A stretch of DNA of 57,841 bases, from assembly GCA_028824715.1 (NCBI GenBank), contig JAPPCV010000128.1, forward strand, positions 1 to 57,841, given 5' to 3'. The position numbers were made by a program, and so were the translations under genes. Each line of letters opens with the position of its first letter. Within the stretch, counting starts at the first letter, position 1. Below are positions 25,070 through 34,153 of the stretch, in pieces. The stretch is from Boseongicola sp. Its GTDB lineage: Bacteria > Pseudomonadota > Alphaproteobacteria > Rhodobacterales > Rhodobacteraceae. The notes under the pieces are model-generated. The model ran no database searches. It was not told the DNA's origin and saw only the letters and a list, made by a program, of their open reading frames with translations.

Positions 25070-26101
25070 ATGAAACACCGTACGTTCTTTTGGTTCATCT
25101 TGCCGACGCTCTCGGCGATGATACTCTTTATCGCCCTGCCCATCGTCTCGGTCTTCATCCAGTCGCTGTTTGTGCAGCACGAACAGGTTCTGGTGGTTTC
25201 TGAAAGCTGCGGCCCCTTCGGCTGTGTTGAGGAAACCCAGGTCGATACGGAAGCGACTGCCAAGCTGCGCGAAGAGCAGCCTCTTGGCCGATTCAACGGC
25301 CTGGCCACGTATTTTGACCGCTCCCACCTCGCGTCCGCAGAGATCGCCGAGGTCTGGCACGCATCGACCGGATTGTCATCCTTCATTGATGGCATAATGG
25401 ACCTGAAATTCTACAAGGCCCTGGTCTTTACGCTGACCTACACCTTTGTTGTGACGCCCCTGGTCTTGATTTTCGGACTGGCCGTTGCCGTCGGCGTGAA
25501 CAACCTGCCCAAGGCGTTCCGTGGCGTGGCGATTTTCATCTCGCTCCTGCCTTTCCTTGTCGCGACGATTGTCGGCTCGATGATCCTTTCCTGGATGGTC
25601 GATGGTGAAGGCATCATCGGCGCAACGCTTCAGAATATCTTCAACGACCCGTCTCTCAGCATCAAGGCCTCGACGCCGCTCATGTGGATCATGCTGATGG
25701 TCTACGGGGTCTGGCACACCCTGCCATTCGCCTTCATCACGTTTTACGCCGGGCTGCAAACGGTGCCCAAGGACACGTTGGAGGCTGCCCGAGTGGACGG
25801 AGCCAACAAGTGGCAGACGATGATCAACGTCGTGGTTCCACACCTGATGCCGCTCGTGTCCTTCGTCACGCTGATGCTTCTGATGGACAATTTCCGGGTG
25901 TTCGAACCGCTGGTCAGCTTCCAGGCGGAGGCTCACGCCCAGTCACTGAGCACCTTCATCGTCAGCGACCTCCGTGAAGCCGGCAATCCGCTCTACGCCT
26001 CCGCCAGTGCGACCTCGATGCTGACGATCCTCGGTGTCGTGATCCTGCTTACACCCGTGTTGATCCGCACCTGGCGCGATTTCAACGCCAAGGCACATTG
26101 A
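25070..26101 (+). CDS. Sugar ABC transporter permease, MalF/UgpA type
   Basis: A 343-residue permease, the same length as its paralogue at 506-1537 and similar throughout (MKHRTFFWFILPTLSAM start; extracytoplasmic loop with Cys pair in ESCGPFGCVEE; EAA loop EAARVDGANKWQTM). I place the start at ATG 25070, which matches the paralogue; the frame is open for 20 codons further upstream, across the hairpin. It would assemble with the next gene product and the MalK-type ATPase. Confidence 0.93.
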   Translation: MKHRTFFWFILPTLSAMILFIALPIVSVFIQSLFVQHEQVLVVSESCGPFGCVEETQVDTEATAKLREEQPLGRFNGLATYFDRSHLASAEIAEVWHASTGLSSFIDGIMDLKFYKALVFTLTYTFVVTPLVLIFGLAVAVGVNNLPKAFRGVAIFISLLPFLVATIVGSMILSWMVDGEGIIGATLQNIFNDPSLSIKASTPLMWIMLMVYGVWHTLPFAFITFYAGLQTVPKDTLEAARVDGANKWQTMINVVVPHLMPLVSFVTLMLLMDNFRVFEPLVSFQAEAHAQSLSTFIVSDLREAGNPLYASASATSMLTILGVVILLTPVLIRTWRDFNAKAH

Positions 26102-26114
26102 GGAGACGACAAAC

Positions 26115-26996
26115 ATGGCGACGAAGGCAGAAACCCGTCTCACAACGCTAAAGGCTGTTTCCTATGCGCTCGTGATCGCCTGGCTGATCATCGCGGCCTT
26201 TCCCTTCCTTTGGACGGTATGGGGCAGCTTCAAGGTGCAGGGCGACTTTTTCTCGAAAGCGGACTGGACAAACGCCATCTACGGCATCTTGACGACCCGT
26301 GAGACCGGTGGTGCCTTCACGCTCAAAGGCTACTACGGTGCGTGGATCCAGGAGGAGTTCTGGAGAAACGTGTTCAACACCATGGTCATCGTTTTCTTCA
26401 CCGTCTGCATTTCGCTCACCTTCGGAACGCTCGGCGGGTACGCGCTGGCCCGCTCCGGCTTCCGTTATGCATTCTGGGTCCTGATGGCCGCCCTCGCGTT
26501 CCGCGCAATGCCGCACATCACGCTGGTTTCGGGTTACATGCTTCCGTTCTTCGAGTGGAACATCTGGGGACTGAAGGCGACAACCGTCATCGTGCTTGTG
26601 GCGATCAACCAGCCCTTCACGCTCTGGATGCTGCACTCGTTCTTCCTGAACATCCCGAAAGACATGGACGAAAGTGCCATGGTCGACGGCTGCACCCGGT
26701 TCCAGGCCTTCTGGAACGTCATCGTGCCGGTCATGTGGCCAGGGGTGATTACCACGGGCCTCTTCAGCTTCCTGCTCGCCTACAATGACTATGCTGTCAC
26801 CTCGATGCTGCTGAGCAAACCGAACGAGACGATGGTCCCGGCGGTCGCCAGCTTCCTCGGTTCGGTTCAGGTGCAGGGCAACATCATGTTCGCGGTCGCA
26901 GCCGTTGTCTCGGCCACGGCACCGCTCTTCGTGCTGATCCTGTTCTTCCAGCGCCAGATCGTAAGCGGCCTGACGGCGGGCGCGGTCAAGGGTTGA
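26115..26996 (+). CDS. Sugar ABC transporter permease, MalG/UgpE type
   Basis: A 293-residue permease, nearly a twin of the protein at 1541-2422: FPFLWTVWGSFKVQGDF near the N-terminus, PHITLVSGYMLPFFEWN, EAA loop ESAMVDGCTRFQAF and the ending SGLTAGAVKG. It starts 13 nt after the first permease gene, with GAGGAGA in the gap. A SnoaL-like gene follows after 61 nt. Confidence 0.93.
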   Translation: MATKAETRLTTLKAVSYALVIAWLIIAAFPFLWTVWGSFKVQGDFFSKADWTNAIYGILTTRETGGAFTLKGYYGAWIQEEFWRNVFNTMVIVFFTVCISLTFGTLGGYALARSGFRYAFWVLMAALAFRAMPHITLVSGYMLPFFEWNIWGLKATTVIVLVAINQPFTLWMLHSFFLNIPKDMDESAMVDGCTRFQAFWNVIVPVMWPGVITTGLFSFLLAYNDYAVTSMLLSKPNETMVPAVASFLGSVQVQGNIMFAVAAVVSATAPLFVLILFFQRQIVSGLTAGAVKG

Positions 26997-27057
26997 ACCC
27001 CCGTACTGGCAACGCGCGGCGCTGTCCGCGGCTCGGGAACCTGGGAGAGAAGACGCC

Positions 27058-28110
27058 ATGGCCAGCGTTCACGAGTTGAATCGCGCTGCCCTCGATCCGC
27101 TGCGCGCGGCCCAGCATGACTGGGGCGAGGCGACATTGCGCCGGGCGCTCGGCAAAGTCCTTGCCCCCGAAGCGGCGTGTCACCTTGCTCACCCGTTCGG
27201 GGACATGACGGGACCGGAGCAGTTTCACGACCGGGCGCTGTCATTGCTCAAGTCCGCATGGCCCGACGTCGAGCGGCGTGACTGGATCGTGATGGCGGGC
27301 AACGACGATCACGGGCAAGACTGGGTTGGCTGCGGCGGCCATTTCATGGGCACGTTCCTGGCGCCGTTTCTCGACATCCCGCCGACGGGCCACCTTGCGC
27401 ACATGCGATTTCACGAATTCTACCGGTTCGAGTCCGGCCGGGTCGTCGAATGCCAGGCGCTTTGGGATGTCCCCGAAGTCATGATGCAAGCGAATGCATG
27501 GCCGATGGCACCATCCCTCGGTCGCGAATTCTGCATTCCCGGCCCGTCATCAGGTGACGGCCTGTTCCGCCCGCCGAGGGACGACGTGATGAGCAGGGCC
27601 AGCAAGGAAATTGTTCTGGACATGCTGCAGCACATGAAGCGCCACCCGTCACAGGGCGGCCCCGAGGTAATGGAGATGCCACGTTTTTGGGACGCGCGCA
27701 TGAACTGGTACGGTCCTGCAGGAATTGGCACGGGCCGGGGGATCGAGGGATTCCGCAACTGGCACCAGATCCCGTTCCTGAGGGCCATGCCGGACCGGGG
27801 TTCCAAGGCAGATCAGGTCACGTACCATTTCTTCGGCGACAACAACTACTGTGCCGTGACCGGATGGCCCAACATGATCCAGACGCTGACGCAAGACGGC
27901 TGGCTGGGCATCGCGCCGTCGGGCAAGGAGATCACGATGCGCTCGCTGGACTTCTGGCGCATCAAGAACGGAAAGATCCGGGAGAACTGGGTGATGGTGG
28001 ACATCCTCGACACCTATCGGCAGCTTGGCGTCGACGTGCTTGCCAGGCTTCGGGAGTTCAACAAGGCTCGCAATCTTGGCCGTATCAATCCAGGCGGCGG
28101 GCATCCATAG
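27058..28110 (+). CDS. Two-domain NTF2/SnoaL-like protein 4
   Basis: A 350-residue member of the same unusual family as the three genes at 2430-5588. First domain: GHFMGTFLAPFLDIPPTGHL, MRFHEFYRFESG, DVPEVMMQA and IPGPSSGDGL. Second domain: NWYGPAGIGTGRG, VTGWPNMIQTL and a final KIRENWVMVDILDTYRQLGVD. It follows the ABC genes as the last gene of the operon, behind GGGAGA. The repeated pairing with this transporter type is the best hint to its role: conversion of the imported compound. No function is known to me. Cytoplasmic, no signal peptide. Confidence 0.8.
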   Translation: MASVHELNRAALDPLRAAQHDWGEATLRRALGKVLAPEAACHLAHPFGDMTGPEQFHDRALSLLKSAWPDVERRDWIVMAGNDDHGQDWVGCGGHFMGTFLAPFLDIPPTGHLAHMRFHEFYRFESGRVVECQALWDVPEVMMQANAWPMAPSLGREFCIPGPSSGDGLFRPPRDDVMSRASKEIVLDMLQHMKRHPSQGGPEVMEMPRFWDARMNWYGPAGIGTGRGIEGFRNWHQIPFLRAMPDRGSKADQVTYHFFGDNNYCAVTGWPNMIQTLTQDGWLGIAPSGKEITMRSLDFWRIKNGKIRENWVMVDILDTYRQLGVDVLARLREFNKARNLGRINPGGGHP

Positions 28111-28293
28111 GCCTGCCGCGAGCTGGCGCTCCGCAAGCAAGAGCCGTTGCATGCGACCGAACGGTCTCCTTCGGAGAGTCATTCACGCAACTCGAAGCAC
28201 CCGATTGCGGGACCCGTTCAGCGACATCGTCCAAGACACTTCATGACAACCAGAACCGATGCGGATGTCGTGAATGCAGTCGATTCAGGCTGC

Positions 28294-30513
28294 TCAGGTG
28301 CCGCCATCTCCCGGCCGTGCCAACGGCAGGCTTCCGTCAGCCGCCTTGCCGGAAAGCCAGTCATGCAGCTTTGACCACCTGCGCCGTGCCGAAGCGTTCC
28401 CGACCGCCATTGCGACCGCCTTCTTCTGTCCAACCAGAACGACGAGCCTCCTTCCGCGCGTGACACCGGTATAGATCAGGTTGCGCTGCAGCATCACGTA
28501 GTGCTGCATCATTACCGGAATGACGACGGCCGGGAATTCCGATCCTTGGCTCTTGTGAATCGTTGCCGCGTAAGCCGGTACCAGCGCATCGAGTTCCCCG
28601 AATCCAATCTTGACGGACCGACCATCGAATTCCACAGCTATCTCGCTCTCGTCCGGATCGACGGACGTGATCATTCCAATGTCACCGTTGAAAATGTCCT
28701 TCTCGTAGTCGTTCGCGATCTGCATGACCTTGTCGCCTTTCCCGTAGGTCCTCCCAAAGCGCTCGACCTTGCGTTCACCAGGTGGATTCAGGACGGACTG
28801 CAACTCGATGTTCAGCGAGTTCGCGCCCACGCCGCCCCGGTTCATCGGGCAAAGCACCTGGATGTCCCTGATCGGATCCATTCCGAACCGTTTCGGAATT
28901 CGGTTCCTGACGAGCTCGGTGATGCGAAGGACAGCCTGTTCCGGATCTTCGGCGGGCACGAAATGGAAATCGGCATCGCCATCCACCGTGGAAAGGTCGG
29001 GCACGCGCCCGTCGTTGATCCTGTGGGCGCTCGTGACGATCTTGCTTTGCGCCGCCTGTCGAAACACTTCCGTCAGCCGCACAACCGGGACGGCCCCGGA
29101 ATTGATGATATCGGCCAGCACCTGGCCGGGGCCGACGGAGGGCAGCTGGTCGATGTCGCCCACGACATGAAGGGCTGCCGTGCTCGGCAACGCCCTGAGC
29201 AAAGACTGCATCAGGGGAACGTCGACCATCGAGGCCTCGTCCACGACGAGCAGGTCGCAGTCAAGCGGGTTGTCCTCGTTTCGCTTGAAGCCGAATTTCA
29301 TGGGATCGAATTCCAGGGTCCGGTGGATCGTCTTTGCTTCCATCCCCGTTGCCTCGGTCATGCGCTTGGCGGCGCGTCCGGTCGGTGCGCACAGAATCAG
29401 CTTCATCCTCTTCGCCGCCAGGATGCGAAGGATGGAGTTCACGATGGTCGTCTTGCCGACACCGGGACCGCCGGTGATGACCAGCACCTTGGATGTCAGC
29501 GCGAGCCTAATTGCCTCGGCCTGGCTGGACGCAAGTGTCAGCCCGGTCCTCCTCTCGATCCAGGGCAAGGCCCGGCCCGCATCGATTGAAGGCCATGGCA
29601 GGGCACACACAATGATCCGGCGTACATGGCTCGCGATGCTGCGCTCCGCCTGGTAGAGGCCCGTCAAGAAGATGCAGTCCGTGTCACCTACCCGGTCGGC
29701 CGTGACATTGCCTTCCCCGAGTTCCAGTGCCATCGCCGTCTCGACAAGGGGACCGGGCACGTCCAGCAACTCCCCTGCCAGGGAATGCAGTTCGCCTCTG
29801 GGCAGGCCGCAGTGCCCGTTGCCCATTGCTTCGCTCAACGCGAAAGAGATTCCTGCACGCACACGGATCATGGCGGTCTTTTCGATGCCGATCTTCCCTG
29901 CAATGGTGTCCGCCGTACGGAACCCGATGCCACGGATGTCTTTCGCCAGCTGATAGGGATTCTCGCTCAGAACCTGTACAGCGTCGGGACCATAGGTCTT
30001 GTAGATCCTGACGGCTCGCGCGGTGCCGACGCCATGATGGTGGAGGAAGACCATGATTTCCCTGACGATTTTTTGGTCCGACCAGCTTTCCTTGATCTTG
30101 TCCGCACGAATGGGCCCGATCCCTTCGACCTCTCGCAGACGCTCGGGATTTGCCTCGATGACGTCAAAGACGTCCTTGCCGAAGTGCCTGACCAACCGGT
30201 CTGCGTAAACCGGCCCGATGCCCCGGATCATGCCGGAGCCGAGATACTTCTGGATGCCTTCGAGCGTTGTCGGCGCGGATGCCTTCAGGAAGCGCGCCTT
30301 GAACTGAAGGCCATAGTTCCGGTCGTTCTGCCAGGAACCCGATGCCGTGACCCATTCACCGGCAGAGATCATCGCCGCGCTGCCAACGACGGTGACAACG
30401 TCGCGATGGCCACGTGCCTTTATGCGCAAAACGCAGAATCCGCTCTCGGATGAATGGAAAGCGACACGCTCGACGAGCCCGGAAAGCACCTCCGCTTGCT
30501 CTGCGTCAGCCAT
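28294..30513 (-). CDS. recD2: RecD2-type ATP-dependent DNA helicase
   Basis: A 739-residue superfamily 1B helicase (5'-3') acting in DNA repair outside RecBCD. The N-terminal ~200 residues form the OB-like and helix-hairpin-helix region typical of RecD2 (IRGIGPVYADRLVRHFG, VEGIGPIRADKI, IRGIGFRTADTIA). Walker A GGPGVGKTT lies near residue 347, Walker B as DLLVVDEASMVD, the arginine region as LTEVFRQA, and the C-terminal TIHKSQGSEFPAVVIPV near residue 650. Length fits the family. It is transcribed alone, convergent with the ABC operon; start ATG 30513. Confidence 0.95.
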   Translation of the reverse strand: MADAEQAEVLSGLVERVAFHSSESGFCVLRIKARGHRDVVTVVGSAAMISAGEWVTASGSWQNDRNYGLQFKARFLKASAPTTLEGIQKYLGSGMIRGIGPVYADRLVRHFGKDVFDVIEANPERLREVEGIGPIRADKIKESWSDQKIVREIMVFLHHHGVGTARAVRIYKTYGPDAVQVLSENPYQLAKDIRGIGFRTADTIAGKIGIEKTAMIRVRAGISFALSEAMGNGHCGLPRGELHSLAGELLDVPGPLVETAMALELGEGNVTADRVGDTDCIFLTGLYQAERSIASHVRRIIVCALPWPSIDAGRALPWIERRTGLTLASSQAEAIRLALTSKVLVITGGPGVGKTTIVNSILRILAAKRMKLILCAPTGRAAKRMTEATGMEAKTIHRTLEFDPMKFGFKRNEDNPLDCDLLVVDEASMVDVPLMQSLLRALPSTAALHVVGDIDQLPSVGPGQVLADIINSGAVPVVRLTEVFRQAAQSKIVTSAHRINDGRVPDLSTVDGDADFHFVPAEDPEQAVLRITELVRNRIPKRFGMDPIRDIQVLCPMNRGGVGANSLNIELQSVLNPPGERKVERFGRTYGKGDKVMQIANDYEKDIFNGDIGMITSVDPDESEIAVEFDGRSVKIGFGELDALVPAYAATIHKSQGSEFPAVVIPVMMQHYVMLQRNLIYTGVTRGRRLVVLVGQKKAVAMAVGNASARRRWSKLHDWLSGKAADGSLPLARPGDGGT

Positions 30514-31089
30514 CAGAAGACCGCTTCAGACGATCTCGGGAACTGCCAAGTCCACGCGCCATGCATGTCTCCTGGCTCCGCCGACGGACACCTTCGCAAT
30601 TTGCAGCAAATGCAATGGTAAGCCTGTGGTTCAGGATGGGCCCAATCCCTTCTGGTCAACGCTTGAATGCCCGGTCAATTCGGAATGCGGTCCACCTCAT
30701 CTGGCTCCTGGTTCAAATCCCGACACCAGCACGCCTTGCGAAATAGCTTGAGTTGCCAGGCGAATCCAGCTTCCCGGGGCGCGAAGGCCGTCCCGCGCCA
30801 AGCTACCGGAAGGTCGCGCGGCCGTCCTGACCGAACAGGAATTGCCGTCCGAAAGTTGCTCCGGTGTCCCGGCAATGAGCATCCTTGGCGCTCGGGATCG
30901 TTCGGCCCGAGACTGATGGGCGTGCAACACATCCAATCGAAGCGGCCATCACGATCACCCGGCGCTTGCCAAACGGGAGCGATCGCGATGCTACGCGACG
31001 GATTCAATCCGAGCCCGTTGCGCTGTCCGGACAGGATCACCGGGAATTCGCGCTTGCCGCAAGTTGACCGCTCCGATAGACCCGACGAC
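30514..31089. other. 576-bp stretch upstream of recD2 and tRNA-Ser
   Basis: This must hold the promoters of recD2 (-) and tRNA-Ser (+), but I see no convincing -35/-10 pair. Open frames on both strands lack motifs. A tRNA T-arm-like string near 30708-30725 does not fold into a tRNA. Confidence 0.45.
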
Positions 31090-31179
31090 GGAGACGTGGC
31101 CGAGTGGTCGAAGGCGCTCCCCTGCTAAGGGAGTAGACGGGGAACCGTCTCGAGGGTTCGAATCCCTTCGTCTCCGCCA
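31090..31179 (+). tRNA. tRNA-Ser (anticodon GCU)
   Basis: A 90-nt class II tRNA. The acceptor GGAGACG (31090-31096) pairs with CGTCTCC (31169-31175); discriminator G and an encoded CCA end follow (31176-31179). The anticodon loop CTGCTAA has GCT at 31124-31126 in a CTCCC/GGGAG stem. The long variable arm and GGTTCGAATCC T-arm are as expected for tRNA-Ser. It decodes AGC and AGU. Confidence 0.97.
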
Positions 31180-31205
31180 CCTGCAATTCGCGAACCCAAG
31201 AGGAA

Positions 31206-31225
31206 ATCCTTGGCAAGGAATTTTT
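31206..31225 (+). terminator. Rho-independent terminator after tRNA-Ser
   Basis: A short stem TCCTT/AAGGA with a GGC loop (31207-31218 region), flanked by A's, leads into a T-run at 31221-31225, 27 nt after the tRNA end. Confidence 0.6.
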
Positions 31226-31376
31226 CTTCCTTGATTCAACGGGGTATGGCCGAGCCATCCGACTTTTGGAGTCTCGCTTTCGCGCAAAAGACCGGCTTCC
31301 ATGCCCCCCGCGTCTCTTGCCGCCCGCTCTTCAGCCAAGGAAGCGCCCTGCCGTGATGCTCGACCAGAGGGCCGCA

Positions 31377-32483
31377 CTAGTTCCAAAAGCGCCCCCGCAC
31401 GCGGGCCTCTCGCAGCCCTTGTGGCGTCTCTACGAACAGTTCTGTGCCCGGACTCCAATGGACCGCATCCACCATCCCGATTGCAACGTTGGTCCGGAAG
31501 TCTGGCGACCAGGCCGCCGATGTCACCTGACCGACTCTCGCACCGTCCTCAATCAACGGCCAAGCCGTGCGGGCGTGTCCGAGCGCCTCTCCCAGGATCG
31601 AAATCGCGCGAATCTGGCGTTCAGGGCCCAGCGCGGCTTCTAGCGCGAGCGCCTCCCGGCCGACATGCTCCAGCCCCTCGACGGGCTTGCAGTACTTGCC
31701 AAGACCGCATTCCAACGGGGTGTTGTCCATTGTCATGTCATTGCCGTAGCTCAACAACCCGCTCTCGACCCGTTCGATCAGGTTCGGGCAGCCCGGGCGC
31801 ACGTTCAGGTCTTCTCCAGCCTTGAACAGGGCATCCCAGAGAGGCATGCCATGCTGACTGCCCGCAACATAGATCTCGTACCCGCCCTGTTTCGAATAGC
31901 CCGAGCGCGCAACGATGAACGAGGTGTCCATGAAGGCCATCCGCTTATGGCGGAAGAAGCGGATGTCATGCACGTCAGGACCAAAGACACGCTCCATCAG
32001 GGCGCCCGATTTCGGCCCCTGAACGGCCAGCGGCGACACGTCCGGCTCGAACACGTTGACGTCCAGTCCCGCGCCAAGCGCCAGACCCTTGACCCAGAAC
32101 AGCAGGTCGCTATCGGCAATCGAGATCCACCAGCGCGCGTCGCTGTGCTTGATCGCGACCGGATCGTTCAGCATTTTGCCGTTTTCATCAACGATCGGCA
32201 CATAGTGGCATTGATCGAGTTGCATCTTGCGCAGATCACGCGGCGTCAGCATCTGCATCAGCCGTGCGGCATCCGCGCCGTTCAGTTCGATCTGACGTTC
32301 CACCGAAACGTCCCAGACCTGCACATGTTCCTTCAGATGGTGATAGTCGGATTCCATGTCCTCGAAGACCGTCGGCAGAAGCATGCGATTGTAGACAGTG
32401 TAGGCCTTGACACCGGTGGCTTCGACACCGGGCGTAAACGGCGTCTCGCGCAGGCGGCGGGAGAGCGAAATCAGGTACGCCAT
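31377..32483 (-). CDS. dmdA: DMSP demethylase (GcvT/AMT family)
   Basis: A 368-residue tetrahydrofolate-dependent methyltransferase of the GcvT fold. It resembles Ruegeria-type DmdA across its length: RRLRETPFTPGVEATGVKAY and TVYNRMLLPTVFE at the start, LKEHVQVWDVSVERQIEL, DQCHYVPIVDENGKMLNDPV, DVSPLAVQGPKS, RFFRHKRMAF, ARSGYSKQGGYEIYV and RVESGLLSYGNDMT. DmdA moves a methyl group from dimethylsulfoniopropionate to THF, leaving methylmercaptopropionate. The CoA ligase upstream, directly adjoining, fits the next step of that pathway. Homology to other GcvT-like demethylases means activity is predicted, not proven. Confidence 0.87.
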   Translation of the reverse strand: MAYLISLSRRLRETPFTPGVEATGVKAYTVYNRMLLPTVFEDMESDYHHLKEHVQVWDVSVERQIELNGADAARLMQMLTPRDLRKMQLDQCHYVPIVDENGKMLNDPVAIKHSDARWWISIADSDLLFWVKGLALGAGLDVNVFEPDVSPLAVQGPKSGALMERVFGPDVHDIRFFRHKRMAFMDTSFIVARSGYSKQGGYEIYVAGSQHGMPLWDALFKAGEDLNVRPGCPNLIERVESGLLSYGNDMTMDNTPLECGLGKYCKPVEGLEHVGREALALEAALGPERQIRAISILGEALGHARTAWPLIEDGARVGQVTSAAWSPDFRTNVAIGMVDAVHWSPGTELFVETPQGLREARVRGRFWN

Positions 32484-34109
32484 TCAGGTGCTCATGGACT
32501 TTGCGGCATCGCGCAGCTGAAACTTCTGGATCTTGCCGGTAGAGGTTTTGGGAAGTTCGGAGAATACGACAGCTTTCGGAGTCTTGAAGCCGGCGAGATG
32601 CTCTCGGCAAAACTTGATGATCTCGTCTGCGGTCGCCCGTGCTTCGGGCCGCAATTCAACAAATGCGCAGGGCACTTCGCCCCATTTGTCGTCAGGCATC
32701 GCGACTACCGCTGCCACCTGGACCGCTGGGTGGCGAAACAGCACGGCCTCGACTTCGACGGACGATATGTTCTCGCCTCCTGAAATGATGACGTCCTTCA
32801 GCCGGTCGCGGATCTGCATGTATCCGTCGGGATGCACCACGGCGGCGTCGCCCGACCAGAACCAGCCATCTTCGAAGGCTTTTGCCGTGGCGTCGGGATC
32901 CTTGTAATACCCCTTCATCACGGTGTTGCCGCGCACCGCGATCTCGCCCTGGGTCCTTCCATCCATGGGAACCGGTTGGCCGGTTTCAGCTTCGATGACC
33001 GAGACGGCTTCGACCATTGGCAGGGCAATGCCCTGTTGCGCCTGAAGCTGCGCCTGTTCGCCTGCCTCCAGCTCTTCCCAACCGTCCTGCCAAAGGCACA
33101 TCGAAATGTGTCCATAGGTCTCGGTCAGCCCGTAGACCTGCATTACTTCGAACCCCATTGCCTTGGTCTTTTCCAGAACCGACGGCGGCGGCGGTGCGCC
33201 CGCAGTCAGCACCTTGATCGCCGGTTCAAACGGGTCGGAAGTACCTGAACCGGTCTCGGCGAGCATTTGCAGAACGATTGGCGCAGCGCCAAAATGGGTC
33301 ACGCCATGGGTGCGCATCGTGCCCAGTATCAGCTCCGGCGCGGGCGTCCTGGTAAAGACCATGGTTCCGCCCAGCATGGCGATCACCCAAGGATGCCCCC
33401 AGCCGTTGCAGTGGAACATCGGCACGACGGAAAGATAGATCGGATAGTGCGGATTCCGCCAGGCCGCCACGGTTCCAAGCGCCATCAGATAGGCGCCACG
33501 GTGATGATAGACCACACCCTTGGGTCGCCCGGAGGTGCCGGAGGTGTAGTTCAGGGCGATGGCGTCCCATTCGTCATCCGGCAGGCCCAAGGCTTCAGCG
33601 GGCTCCGCATCCTGCAACAGTTCTTCGTAGTCCTGGCCACCCATGGTGTGCGACACGTTCGCGCTGGGATCGGCAATCTCGATGACGGGCAAGGTCTGCC
33701 CCAACTCCTCAAAAGCGTGGTTCAGGAGCGGGATCAGTTCCCGATCCACGATCACGGCCTTGGTGTCGGCGTGGTTCAGGATATAGGCAATCGTCCCCGG
33801 TTCGAGCCGTGTGTTCAGCGTGTTGATAACCGCGCCGGTCAGCGGCAGGGCGAAATGCAGTTCGAACAGCTCGGGGATGTTCGGGCAGAGCACCGACACG
33901 GTGTCGCCTTTTCCGATTCCCATCGCGACAAGACCGGCTGCAACCGCACGCACGCGCGCCGCCGTTTCCGCCCAGCTGCGCTGCAGATCACCATAGATCA
34001 CGGCCGTGCGGGCGCCGTGGAGCGCTTCCGCCCGGCTCAGGAACGATACGGGCGACAGCGGCACGAAATTGGCTGAAACCTTGTCGAACTTCTCATAGTT
34101 CTCTTGCAT
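32484..34109 (-). CDS. Acyl-CoA ligase, probable methylmercaptopropionate-CoA ligase (DmdB-like)
   Basis: A 541-residue AMP-forming ligase of the ANL superfamily. The P-loop-like motif is NYTSGTSGRPKGVVYHH, motif A5 is VYGLTETYGH, and the adenylation Lys is in the terminal PKTSTGKIQKFQLRD. NTLNTRLEPGTIAYIL is typical of the medium-chain fatty acyl-CoA ligase group to which DmdB belongs. Its stop directly abuts the dmdA start codon, so the pair is co-transcribed. Activation of methylmercaptopropionate to its CoA ester is the expected role from context. A general acyl-CoA ligase is the alternative. Confidence 0.85.
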   Translation of the reverse strand: MQENYEKFDKVSANFVPLSPVSFLSRAEALHGARTAVIYGDLQRSWAETAARVRAVAAGLVAMGIGKGDTVSVLCPNIPELFELHFALPLTGAVINTLNTRLEPGTIAYILNHADTKAVIVDRELIPLLNHAFEELGQTLPVIEIADPSANVSHTMGGQDYEELLQDAEPAEALGLPDDEWDAIALNYTSGTSGRPKGVVYHHRGAYLMALGTVAAWRNPHYPIYLSVVPMFHCNGWGHPWVIAMLGGTMVFTRTPAPELILGTMRTHGVTHFGAAPIVLQMLAETGSGTSDPFEPAIKVLTAGAPPPPSVLEKTKAMGFEVMQVYGLTETYGHISMCLWQDGWEELEAGEQAQLQAQQGIALPMVEAVSVIEAETGQPVPMDGRTQGEIAVRGNTVMKGYYKDPDATAKAFEDGWFWSGDAAVVHPDGYMQIRDRLKDVIISGGENISSVEVEAVLFRHPAVQVAAVVAMPDDKWGEVPCAFVELRPEARATADEIIKFCREHLAGFKTPKAVVFSELPKTSTGKIQKFQLRDAAKSMST

Positions 34110-34153
34110 CGTCGCTCCTCCCGAGAGACCAGTGCAGGGGGTGTGCGTGGGGG

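Noticed and set aside
30700-30740. tRNA-like T-arm string (GGTTCAAATCCC)
   Set aside because: No matching acceptor stem, D-arm or anticodon arm could be found around it.
31037-31458. Minus-strand frames crossing the tRNA (peptides with RDSNPR)
   Set aside because: Such peptides are typical false translations of tRNA-Ser genes.
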